This document shows positions 1 through 6,134 of a stretch of DNA of 9,606 nt, in pieces. The notes beneath the pieces were generated by a model. It saw only the letters and a program-made list of their open reading frames with translations, was not told where the DNA came from and did no database searches. Numbering within the stretch: the first letter of the stretch is position 1; every line of letters begins with the position of its first letter. Origin of the DNA: CAYTRP01 sp964625145 (GTDB taxonomy: Bacteria; Sumerlaeota; Sumerlaeia; SLMS01; JAHLLQ01); the NCBI GenBank assembly GCA_964625145.1, contig CAZVAQ010000136.1, positions 1 to 9,606 on the forward strand, given 5' to 3'. The position numbers and the translations under genes were made by a program.

Positions 1-675
1 GCCGAGGTGCGGCGCCGGGGCGATGGATTGCCGCAGAATCCCGCCTCGATGGACGTTCTCGACGAGTGGGTAGAATGCCAGCTCGCCTCCCCGCCCGCGG
101 ACGGCGAGGAGCGACAGCTCGCGCCGGAAAGGGACCATGGCCTCCAGGATGGCGGGCATGCCGGCAATGCTTGTCCACGCCTCCTCGCATTGGTCGATGT
201 CGTGGAGGACGACCTGCCCCTTGCCGTCATAGCCCATGCGGCGCGTCTTCAGGATGGCGGGAAGGTGCAGTTGTGTAGCGGCGACGCGCAGGCCCTCCAG
301 CGAATCGACAGCCGCGAATTCGGCAGTTTCGATACCGTTGGAGCGGAAGAAGTTCTTCTCGATCAGCCGGTCCTGCGACACTTCCAATGCCCGGGGCGGT
401 GGATAGACGGGGCGCTCGGCGGAGAGGATCTCGGCGGCAAAGGCGGGAACGTTCTCGAACTCGTAGGTGACCGCGTCCACCGACCGGGCAAAGGCGCGCA
501 AGGCCTCGGGGTCGTCATACCGGCCGGCCGTGACCGGCGCGATGGCACTGGCACAGGACGTCGCATCCTCGTCGAAGCAGCGGCAGGAAATCCCAAGGGG
601 CAATCCGGCCATGGCGATCATGCGTGCCAGTTGGCCACCGCCAAGGATGCCGATCCGGGTGGGGTGTGATGCCAT
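1..675 (-). CDS. purK: N5-carboxyaminoimidazole ribonucleotide synthase PurK, 3' end cut by window edge
   Basis: PurK is a cytoplasmic ATP-grasp enzyme that uses ATP and bicarbonate to turn AIR into N5-CAIR in de novo purine synthesis. My translation of the minus strand from the ATG at 675 gives 225 residues with no stop before the window edge, so roughly the last 40% of a usual PurK (about 370-390 residues) is missing. Visible hallmarks: the nucleotide-fold start GILGGGQLARM (residues 9-19), YEFENVP (71-77), the ATP-grasp loop LKTRRMGYDGKGQ (142-154), and the ATP-grasp block with RELSLLAVRG (185-194), YPLVENVH (202-209) and GGILRQSIAP (211-220). It lies 18 bases after the purE stop on the same strand, so the two are almost certainly one operon. 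A GAGAGG-like ribosome site overlaps the purE stop, which suggests translational coupling. Nothing looks damaged in the visible part. Confidence 0.95.
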   Translation of the reverse strand, partial: MASHPTRIGILGGGQLARMIAMAGLPLGISCRCFDEDATSCASAIAPVTAGRYDDPEALRAFARSVDAVTYEFENVPAFAAEILSAERPVYPPPRALEVSQDRLIEKNFFRSNGIETAEFAAVDSLEGLRVAATQLHLPAILKTRRMGYDGKGQVVLHDIDQCEEAWTSIAGMPAILEAMVPFRRELSLLAVRGRGGELAFYPLVENVHRGGILRQSIAPAPHLG

Positions 676-693
676 GGGGCGGAGAGTGGCCTC

Positions 694-1200
694 TCAGAGA
701 GGGATGCGGGGATCGGGATTGGAGAGGACGTCGGCGGTCTGGGCGTCGCGGAACCGGACGAGGGATTCGCGAATCCGCGTATTGGAGCGCGCAAGAATCG
801 CCGCCGCCAGCAGGGCGGCATTTGCCGCTCCGGCCGTTCCGATGGCCAAGGTTCCGACGGGGATCCCCTTCGGCATTTGGACGATGGAGAGGAGGGAATC
901 GACCCCTTTCAGCGTGCGGGATTCCACGGGAACGCCTAGCACAGGAAGGACCGTTCGCGAGGCCGCCATGCCGGGCAGGTGCGCTGCCCCGCCGGCCCCG
1001 GCGATGATGACCTGTAGGCCTCGTGACTCCGCTGAGACGGCGTACTCAAAAAGCAGCTCCGGGGTGCGGTGGGCGGAAACAACGCGGACTTCGTGGGGGA
1101 CGCCGAGCTGTTCGAGCATCTCGGCGGCGTGGCGCATGGTCTCCCAGTCCGACCGCGAGCCCATGATGATGCCAACCAGCGCTTGTGTGGTGTCCGGCAT
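694..1200 (-). CDS. purE: N5-carboxyaminoimidazole ribonucleotide mutase PurE, class I
   Basis: PurE moves the carboxylate of N5-CAIR to carbon 4, giving CAIR; this is the step after PurK. The protein has 168 residues, normal for the family. It carries the class I signature: GSRSDWETM (14-22), the SAHRTP active-site loop (42-47, with His44 as the expected catalytic residue by family knowledge), the AGAGGAAHLPGM loop (67-78), and the PVESRTLKGVDSLLSIVQMP segment (91-110) followed by GIPVGTLAIG and GAANAALLAA. Presence of a PurK partner agrees with class I rather than the AIR carboxylase class II. The ATG at 1200 is preceded by GAAGGA at 1215-1210 with 9 bases of spacing, a good ribosome site. 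The gene is first in the purEK pair and diverges from the exported protein at 1379. The tail after about residue 140 is variable in the family. Confidence 0.97.
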   Translation of the reverse strand: MPDTTQALVGIIMGSRSDWETMRHAAEMLEQLGVPHEVRVVSAHRTPELLFEYAVSAESRGLQVIIAGAGGAAHLPGMAASRTVLPVLGVPVESRTLKGVDSLLSIVQMPKGIPVGTLAIGTAGAANAALLAAAILARSNTRIRESLVRFRDAQTADVLSNPDPRIPL

Positions 1201-1378
1201 GTGCGGGTGTCCTTCGGAGATTTCGCGTCCCGGAGGGGAACCATTCTTGCGGAGAGCTTGTCCAAGGCACCGGCCGAGCCCAAGGGAAACCTCGACCCGA
1301 TCGCCGATTGGGATTGAGGGGAGCCGGGGGGAAGCACTAGATCATCCACGTGAGAATCGATCCGGGAGGATCCGCACC
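1201..1378. promoter_or_regulatory. Divergent intergenic region between purE and the exported protein
   Basis: These 178 bases must hold the promoters of both the purEK pair (leftward) and the exported protein (rightward), by position. I see good ribosome sites at each end (minus-strand GAAGGA at 1215-1210; plus-strand GGGAGGA at 1364-1370). A weak sigma70-like pair for the rightward gene is TTGAGG at 1314-1319 and TAGATC at 1338-1343, 18 bases apart; the match to consensus is poor (4/6 and 3/6). I found no convincing box for purE and no PUR-box or riboswitch structure that I can defend. Confidence 0.4.
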
Positions 1379-2179
1379 ATGAAATACCTATCCATGAAGA
1401 CTTCAATCATCGGGCTGATTGCCGCAGGGCTGTTGCTGGGGATGCCCGGCACGGCCAGCGCCGACCGGTGGTATAACAGCAAGGAAGCCTGGACCGCCTA
1501 CGGCTTTGTCGGCGGCGCCATTGTGGGTCACCTTCTTACACGGGAATACAACCGCTCGCGGCAACCGCAGCCGGTCTATTATCCACAGCCGCAATATGGT
1601 GGATACTATGGCCAGCCGGGTTACTACAACCAGCCCGCGTACTACCCCCCGCCCCAGGATACCTACACGGTTTACAAGGAAGATCGCGTGTGGCCGTTCT
1701 ATCGCCGGGTGCGCGCGGAATCGATCCCGATGATCCAGCCTCCCCCGCCGGGACGCAGTTCCGCGCGGTCGTTGGCCAGCGATGACATCGCCCGGCCGAC
1801 CACGACGGTGGTAAACAACTACTATTACGGCAACGACGCCAAGAAGCCGGAGGGAGCTCCCGCCGAGAAGACCGCGGAGGAATCGGTGGGTGAAGCCCGC
1901 GCGCTCTCCACGCGTCCGCCGCGCATGGAAGTCGTGACCGTCAGCAACCGTGCCGGCCAGACGCAACTCGCCGAGGTGAAAATCCGTGAGCGTCGCCTGC
2001 AGATCAGCCAGCAGGAACTGGAAGGCGCCCGCGCCGCCGCCCGAGAACTGCAGCGCGACATCGACCAACTGATCGACCGCATCGGCGCCGCCGAGAAGCA
2101 GGTGCAGGAGGAGATGGAAGGGATTGGGGTGGAAGGCGATGCGACAGTGGATACCAGTGGAATAAGCGCGGATGCGTGA
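1379..2179 (+). CDS. Exported Tyr/Pro-rich protein with C-terminal coiled coil, function unknown
   Basis: I do not recognise this 266-residue protein as a named family. It starts with a clear Sec signal peptide: MKYLSMK, a hydrophobic core (about residues 9-22) and an ASA cleavage site, with maturation likely at Asp29. After that comes a small Gly-zipper-like stretch FVGGAIVGHLL (43-53), then a Tyr/Pro/Gln/Gly-rich low-complexity region (about 62-93, repeated YYGQPGYYNQP-like units), a basic/aromatic segment (VWPFYRRVR, 104-112), an NNYYYGND patch (146-153), a Glu/Ala-rich linker, and a heptad-like helix from about 195 to 248 that should form a coiled coil. GGGAGGA at 1364-1370 sits 8 bases before this ATG; the open frame continues far upstream to 467 but that part overlaps purE and is not coding. 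Met6 (1394) is a second possible start. It probably acts in the periplasm or cell envelope; that is inference from the signal and composition. Confidence 0.87.
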   Translation: MKYLSMKTSIIGLIAAGLLLGMPGTASADRWYNSKEAWTAYGFVGGAIVGHLLTREYNRSRQPQPVYYPQPQYGGYYGQPGYYNQPAYYPPPQDTYTVYKEDRVWPFYRRVRAESIPMIQPPPPGRSSARSLASDDIARPTTTVVNNYYYGNDAKKPEGAPAEKTAEESVGEARALSTRPPRMEVVTVSNRAGQTQLAEVKIRERRLQISQQELEGARAAARELQRDIDQLIDRIGAAEKQVQEEMEGIGVEGDATVDTSGISADA

Positions 2180-2194
2180 TGGCTGAAGTGCGGT

Positions 2195-2303
2195 CCACAG
2201 TTTCACAAGATAAACACGGATGAAAAAAGGAAACGGGGGACTGGCGCGCTGCAATTCGCCAGTCCCCCAATTCTTGATCTGTGATCATCTGCCTAATCTG
2301 TGG
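2195..2303. repeat. Imperfect inverted repeat (30-base arms) enclosing a hairpin
   Basis: The arm at 2195-2224 (CCACAG...CACGGATGAA) matches the reverse complement of 2274-2303 (CCACAG...CACAGATCAA) at 21 of 30 positions without gaps, by my hand alignment. The arms flank the perfect 12-bp hairpin at 2235-2268. Elements with the CACAGAT / CACGGATGAA wording are, from memory, common between genes in several bacterial phyla, so this is probably a copy of a dispersed intergenic repeat rather than a unique site. Confidence 0.6.
2235..2268. terminator. Bidirectional hairpin terminator between convergent genes
   Basis: GGGGGACTGGCG (2235-2246) pairs perfectly with CGCCAGTCCCCC (2257-2268), a 12-bp GC-rich stem with a 10-base loop. 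It lies between the plus-strand exported-protein gene (stop at 2179) and the minus-strand hydrolase-like gene (stop at 2314). Read leftward, the stem is followed after a few bases by a T6 run (complement of the A run at 2223-2228); read rightward the tail is only AATTCTT. It should therefore stop leftward transcription well and rightward transcription less cleanly. Confidence 0.75.
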
Positions 2304-2313
2304 ATGAAAGTCT

Positions 2314-3312
2314 TCACCCCTTTTTCAACAACCTCCCAAACTCCTCCACAATCAACGCCCACATCTTCTCCGGGTCATCGGGGCGAATCCAGGAGATCTG
2401 GTCGCAGGCCTCAAAGCCCCACACGGCGAAGTCGCGCACGCCGGCGTTGTAGGCCAGCTCCATCGCCTCGATCTGCAGCTTCTCGCGTCCCGAGGCGATC
2501 TTGAAGGCCTGGAACCACAACTGCGAATCGACGCCATTGCGGTCGGCGACTTCCTTGGTCAGCTTCGCGTACTTCTCGACGTAGGTGACGTCCTTCTTTC
2601 CCCACTCGAAGTACGGATCCATGCCGAACGCATCGAGGCCGGGTATACCGGCGAACTTGTCCCAATCCATCGGCGCGCCGTAGACCGTCTCCTCGTGCGG
2701 CAGCATGCACAACACGTTGCGCGTGCCGCGCTTCTTGGCCTCTGCAATCACGAATGCCAGGAAGTCGCGAATGCCGTCCTCCAGATGCATGGCCACGTCA
2801 CCACACATCTGCGTGGGCATCTCATAGCCAAAGCGCTCGCGGAAGTTCGCAGAACAGATGTTGCAGCGGCATCCCCATGCGCCGGGACGTCCACCGAGCC
2901 AGTTGGGAAGCGCGAAGTGCGGCTCGTCCCAGAAGATTCCGTCGGCGCCGGTCTCGATCACAGCGTCGATCCAATCGACCATGAACTGGCGGAATGTCGG
3001 TTCCATGGGACAGGCCATGCCGCCGGGCTTGCCATCGTTGAGGATCTGCAACTTGTCGAGGTTGCAGCACACGAAATTGGAGAATGCCTCGCCGCCAAAC
3101 ACCTTACCCACTCCCCATGGATCCATGTATGCCTCAAGCCCTGCATCGTGCGTGACGTCCACGATCTTCTTCATCTGCTGGCGGTAGAACTGGTAGTCGT
3201 TCTCGTTGAAGCAATGCACGACATAGGTGAAGTTCTGCCGCTTGAGTTGCTGCATGTCCTCCGCCACGTGGCGCAGGATGCGATTGCCGAAGTAGGAGGT
3301 GCCAAGTTTCAA
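2314..3312 (-). CDS. Putative TIM-barrel glycoside hydrolase-like protein with GH42-like cysteine cluster
   Basis: This 332-residue protein looks like a compact (beta/alpha)8 barrel related to retaining glycoside hydrolases; the exact family is not clear. From a TTG start at 3312 it begins MKLGTSYFGNRI, the first barrel strand. Key segments: DPWG (64-67), CPMEPTFRQFM (101-111), GADGIFWDEPHF (122-133, Glu130 a candidate acid/base), WGCRCNICSANF (146-157) and FAVWGFEACDQISW near the end (Glu301 a candidate nucleophile). Cys101, Cys148, Cys150 and Cys153 copy the spacing of the GH42 zinc site as I remember it. There is no signal peptide, so it is probably cytoplasmic. The TTG has GGAG (minus strand, 3325-3322) 9 bases upstream; the open frame extends to an in-frame start codon at 3462, but that extension is Pro/Arg-rich, crosses a run of ten C and looks non-coding. 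No sugar transporter or other carbohydrate gene is nearby, so the substrate is unknown. Confidence 0.8.
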   Translation of the reverse strand: MKLGTSYFGNRILRHVAEDMQQLKRQNFTYVVHCFNENDYQFYRQQMKKIVDVTHDAGLEAYMDPWGVGKVFGGEAFSNFVCCNLDKLQILNDGKPGGMACPMEPTFRQFMVDWIDAVIETGADGIFWDEPHFALPNWLGGRPGAWGCRCNICSANFRERFGYEMPTQMCGDVAMHLEDGIRDFLAFVIAEAKKRGTRNVLCMLPHEETVYGAPMDWDKFAGIPGLDAFGMDPYFEWGKKDVTYVEKYAKLTKEVADRNGVDSQLWFQAFKIASGREKLQIEAMELAYNAGVRDFAVWGFEACDQISWIRPDDPEKMWALIVEEFGRLLKKG

Positions 3313-3552
3313 GATGCAGGTCTCCGTGGGGGGGGGGATGGGGTGCCGAAACAATGGCGGCCGCCAGGGGCGGGGCGAGGGTTTAGTTGGCAGGCGGCCG
3401 GGAACTGGGGCCGAGCCCATGGTGCCATTCGTCCTTGCCCGCTCCCCGGCCGTGGTGTGCAAGGGGGGCCGCCGAGAGTCCCCCCGCCGTGAGACTCACT
3501 GTTCCGGCTGGTTTTGCACCAAAATCCGGGGGACCGGGAGATTGAACCAACC
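3313..3552. promoter_or_regulatory. Divergent intergenic region with G10 run and a small palindrome
   Basis: These 240 bases separate the leftward hydrolase-like gene from the rightward DUF2760 gene and should hold both promoters. Two structures stand out: a run of ten G at 3328-3337 (ten C on the hydrolase strand), two bases upstream of that gene's ribosome site, and the palindrome GTGAGACTCAC at 3489-3499, overlapped by a GAGTC/GACTC inverted pair (3476-3480, 3493-3497). The palindrome could be an operator, but it is short. I could not find a convincing -35/-10 pair on either strand. Confidence 0.4.
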
Positions 3553-4026
3553 ATGCATCCCATTCAAGCCATTCGTGCCTTTTTCCGGGTCTTCTTTCGC
3601 GGAGAGCGGGGGCTGCTGCCTCCGCCGCCGGAGGGGACCTTTCAGGCCTCCGCCGCGCCGGCCGTCCAGGTCCTTGGACTGCTGCAGAAGGAAGGCCGCC
3701 TGGTTGACTTCCTGATGGAAGACATCGGCGCTTACTCCGATGCGGACGTCGGCGCCGCCGTGCGCCCCATACACGCCGGATGCCGCAAGGTGCTGACAGA
3801 ACGATTCGGTCTGGTTCGCGTCATGGAAGGAGCCGAAGGGAGCCGCGTTGAAGTCCCGGCGGAGTTCGACGCGTCGGCCATCGCCCTGGCGGGCAATATC
3901 TCCGAAACCGGCCCCTACAACGGCACCCTGCGCCACGCGGGCTGGAAGGCGCAGAAGGCCGATCTCCCCACCGTCTCCCCCGGCAGCGACCCACAGATTG
4001 TGGCGCCAGCAGAAGTGGAACTGTAA
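3553..4026 (+). CDS. DUF2760 domain-containing protein, Hsp70-associated
   Basis: The 157-residue protein has the core pattern of DUF2760: an N-terminal amphipathic segment (AIRAFFRVFFRGERG, 6-20), a short Pro-rich linker, then LLQKEGRLVDFLMEDIGAY (43-61), DADVGAAVRPIHAGCRKVL (63-81) and a C-terminal YNGTLRHAGWKAQK motif (122-135). The biochemical function of the family is unknown. From memory, these genes commonly sit directly beside Hsp70-family genes, as here (Hsp70 begins 129 bases downstream on the same strand), so a role as cofactor or partner of that chaperone is a reasonable inference. I chose the ATG at 3553, with GGGAG at 3536-3540 (12 bases away, rather long); an in-frame TTG at 3514 would add 13 residues. 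There is no signal peptide; the basic hydrophobic N-terminus might touch a membrane. Confidence 0.88.
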   Translation: MHPIQAIRAFFRVFFRGERGLLPPPPEGTFQASAAPAVQVLGLLQKEGRLVDFLMEDIGAYSDADVGAAVRPIHAGCRKVLTERFGLVRVMEGAEGSRVEVPAEFDASAIALAGNISETGPYNGTLRHAGWKAQKADLPTVSPGSDPQIVAPAEVEL

Positions 4027-4050
4027 GGTTCCTGGTTCCTCGTTCCTTCG
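4027..4050 (+). repeat. Three tandem heptamers (GGTTCCT-type)
   Basis: Directly after the DUF2760 stop codon come GGTTCCT (4027-4033), GGTTCCT (4034-4040) and CGTTCCT (4041-4047), then TCG. This low-complexity block is unlike the coding sequence around it. It resembles short dispersed intergenic repeats of the GGAACCAGGAAC type that I recall from other bacterial genomes. No function is visible. Confidence 0.6.
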
Positions 4051-4097
4051 CAAGACGGGAATTGTTCACGAGACGCAGACGACCAAGCTTCAAGTCC

Positions 4098-4146
4098 CTC
4101 CTTAATCCTTGATCCTTTAGCCTTCATCCTTCAACCTTCCCCTTCC
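4098..4146 (-). repeat. AAGGATGAAGG-type low-complexity repeat, inverted copy of 9564-9606
   Basis: Read on the minus strand this block is a chain of six- and seven-base units (GGTTGAA, GGATGAA, GGCTAAA, GGATCAA, GGATTAA). Its positions 4112-4132 are identical over 21 bases to the reverse complement of 9567-9587, including the 18-mer GGATGAAGGCTAAAGGAT. It ends immediately before the GAGG ribosome site of the Hsp70 gene, so it forms most of that gene's 5' leader. It is probably one copy of a dispersed intergenic repeat. Confidence 0.75.
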
Positions 4147-4155
4147 GAGGTTCTT

Positions 4156-6021
4156 GTGAATCGTAGTCCGTTTGTCATTGGAATCGATCTTGGTACGACG
4201 AACACGTGTCTTTCCTACATCGACATCGCCGCGCAGACGGATGAGCGGCTGGAAGAAGTGCAGGTCGGTGAGTTCGCCATTCCGCAGGTGACTGCGGCTG
4301 GTGCTGTGGAGCCGCGGTCGTCGCTTCCGTCCGTGGTGTACATGGCCGGCGGGCCGGAGCTGCCGCCGGACAGTTTGCACCTGCCATGGCGCGCGGAGAC
4401 GCGCGATTGCGTGGGGCAGTTTGCGCGCGAGCAGGGAACGCGCGTCCCCACGCGGCTGATCCAGAGCAGCAAGTCGTGGTTGAGTCATTCAGGCGTGGAT
4501 CGATCGAAGCAGATCCTCCCGTGGCAAAGCCCCGACGAAGTCCCCAAGCGCTCTCCCGGTGAAGTGGCGACGATCATCCTGGAGCATTTGCGCGACGCAT
4601 GGAACCACACCATGGCGCGCGGTGACGACGCGCGGGATTTGACGCGCCAGGCGGTGACGCTATGCGTGCCGGCATCGTTCGACGCTGAGGCGCGCAACCT
4701 GACCGTGGAGGCTGCAAAGAAGGCCGGGCTGAGGGATTTTCACCTGCTTGAGGAACCGCAGGCCGCCCTGTATTCATGGGTCGAATCGTGCGGACCGAAG
4801 TGGCGCCGTCGCGTGAAGCTCGGCGATCTGGTGCTTGTCGTCGACGTTGGCGGCGGCACGACAGACTTCTCCCTCATCGCCGTGACCGAGGAGGAGGGCG
4901 AGCTGCAACTGCGCCGCGTGGCCGTGGGCGAGCACATCCTGCTCGGCGGCGACAACATGGACCTGGCGCTGGCGTTCACGCTCAAGCAGCAGATCGAAAC
5001 CGAGCGCAACATCACTCTCGACACGTTCCAGCTCATCGCGTTGACGGCGGAATGCCGTGTCGCGAAGGAGCGTATGCTGTCAGACCTGTCGCTTCCCAGC
5101 GCTCCCATCACCATTCTCGGCCGGGGCAGCGGCGTTGTCGGCGGCACCATCCGCACAGAGCTCAAGCGCGAGAACGTGGACTCGTACCTGCTGGCGGGAT
5201 TCTTTCCCGAATGCAAGTACGAGGACCGTCCCCGCCGCGCGCGCCGTGCGGGTTTCGCGGAAGCGGGTCTCCCCTACGCCACGGACGGCGCCATCACGCG
5301 GCATCTGGCGCGGTTCCTCGGTCTGCATCAGGATATGGTGGCCGAAGTGGTCGAGCCCAGCGAACCCGGCAAGCCAGTCATGCCCACGGCGATCCTGTTC
5401 AACGGCGGCGTGTTCCGCAGCGAGATGCTGCGCCAACGCATCCTGTCCGTCGTGTCCGCATGGTGCGAGTCGTTCGGCGTGCCGGTCCCCCGGGTGTTGG
5501 AAGGAACAAGCGTGGACCTGGCGGTCTCGCGCGGTGCGGCGTACTTCGGATTGGCGAAGCAGGGCCGCGGCGTTCGCATCCGCGGCGGCAGCGCCCGCAG
5601 CTACTACGTCGGCTTCGAAGCGCCCATGCCCGCCGTCCCGGGCGTCGAACCGCCGGTGAAGTTGCTGTGCGTCGTCCCCTACGGAATGGAGGAAGGGTCC
5701 ACCTGCGACATCAGCGGGGTGCCGATCGATTTGTGCATGTGGAAGGGCGAGCCGGTGGACTTCCGGTTCTTCAGCTCCACCAGTCGCCGCAACGACAAGC
5801 CCGGCTCCATCAGGGATCTGGGCGGCGACCAATACGAGGAACACAGCGCACTGGAGACGACCATCGGTGAGGCGGACGATTCCGGGCAGGGGGAAGCGGT
5901 CGAGGTGGACCTGCAGTCCCACCTGACGGAAATCGGCGTGCTGGAGCTGGGGGTGGTGGAGCGGCAAAGCCGTGAGCGCCACAAGCTGGAGTTCAACGTC
6001 CGCCACGCGGAAGACGAATAA
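4156..6021 (+). CDS. Hsp70-family protein, divergent and lacking the C-terminal lid
   Basis: This 621-residue protein is an Hsp70 ATPase, but not canonical DnaK. The nucleotide-binding domain shows phosphate-1 motif IGIDLGTTNT (8-17), phosphate-2 motif DVGGGTTDF (230-238), the connecting EEPQAAL (199-205), the adenosine motif FNGGVFRSEML (415-425) and SVDLAVSRGAAYFGLA just after. Lys106 in QSSKSWL may be the catalytic lysine; that is inference. The domain carries extra sequence relative to DnaK (for example around 27-80). A short beta-type substrate domain follows from about 485 to 618, and the protein then stops, so the helical lid and acidic tail of DnaK are absent. The start is GTG at 4156 with GAGG at 4147-4150, 5 bases away. 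No DnaJ or GrpE gene is nearby; the DUF2760 gene upstream is the only apparent partner. Its clients are unknown. Confidence 0.95.
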   Translation: MNRSPFVIGIDLGTTNTCLSYIDIAAQTDERLEEVQVGEFAIPQVTAAGAVEPRSSLPSVVYMAGGPELPPDSLHLPWRAETRDCVGQFAREQGTRVPTRLIQSSKSWLSHSGVDRSKQILPWQSPDEVPKRSPGEVATIILEHLRDAWNHTMARGDDARDLTRQAVTLCVPASFDAEARNLTVEAAKKAGLRDFHLLEEPQAALYSWVESCGPKWRRRVKLGDLVLVVDVGGGTTDFSLIAVTEEEGELQLRRVAVGEHILLGGDNMDLALAFTLKQQIETERNITLDTFQLIALTAECRVAKERMLSDLSLPSAPITILGRGSGVVGGTIRTELKRENVDSYLLAGFFPECKYEDRPRRARRAGFAEAGLPYATDGAITRHLARFLGLHQDMVAEVVEPSEPGKPVMPTAILFNGGVFRSEMLRQRILSVVSAWCESFGVPVPRVLEGTSVDLAVSRGAAYFGLAKQGRGVRIRGGSARSYYVGFEAPMPAVPGVEPPVKLLCVVPYGMEEGSTCDISGVPIDLCMWKGEPVDFRFFSSTSRRNDKPGSIRDLGGDQYEEHSALETTIGEADDSGQGEAVEVDLQSHLTEIGVLELGVVERQSRERHKLEFNVRHAEDE

Positions 6022-6134
6022 AAGGCGATGATCGCCAGCTCCCCCGAAGATCTGCTGTTGCCAAAGATGGGGAGAGGCCTCACCCTTTCTCCAGCACGGA
6101 CGATTGCTCCGTAGCCGATGGAGCAGGACTCCGG

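Noticed and set aside
467..1378. Upstream extension of the plus-strand exported-protein reading frame by 304 codons
   Set aside because: It runs antisense over purE and purK, has Arg/Ser-rich shadow composition, and an internal ATG at 1379 has a strong ribosome site and begins a proper signal peptide.
1403..2254. 283-codon minus-strand open frame opposite the exported protein
   Set aside because: Antisense to a gene with signal peptide and ribosome site; composition typical of a GC-rich shadow frame, with no recognisable motif.
3313..3462. 50-codon N-terminal extension of the hydrolase-like gene to the in-frame start at 3462
   Set aside because: Pro/Arg-rich, passes through C10, and is not part of the barrel; the TTG at 3312 has a better ribosome site and starts at the first strand.
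2695..3492. 265-codon plus-strand open frame across the hydrolase-like gene
   Set aside because: The minus-strand product has barrel motifs and conserved-looking catalytic residues; the plus frame has none and crosses the G10 run into Gly/Arg/Pro-rich sequence.
4098..4146. The seven-base repeat chains as a CRISPR array
   Set aside because: Units are adjacent without spacers, are imperfect and under 50 bases in total, and no cas gene is present.
5080..6006. 308-codon minus-strand open frame inside the Hsp70 gene
   Set aside because: Fully antisense to conserved Hsp70 sequence; His/Ala/Arg-rich shadow with no start context or domain.
6024..6036. GGCGATGATCGCC hairpin just after the Hsp70 stop as a terminator
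   Set aside because: Only a five-pair stem with a three-base loop and no T run follows; it cannot be supported as a terminator.
6059..6087. TTGCCA plus a downstream hexamer as a promoter for the protease gene
   Set aside because: No -10-like hexamer at 16-18 bases; the match would be chance in GC-rich sequence.
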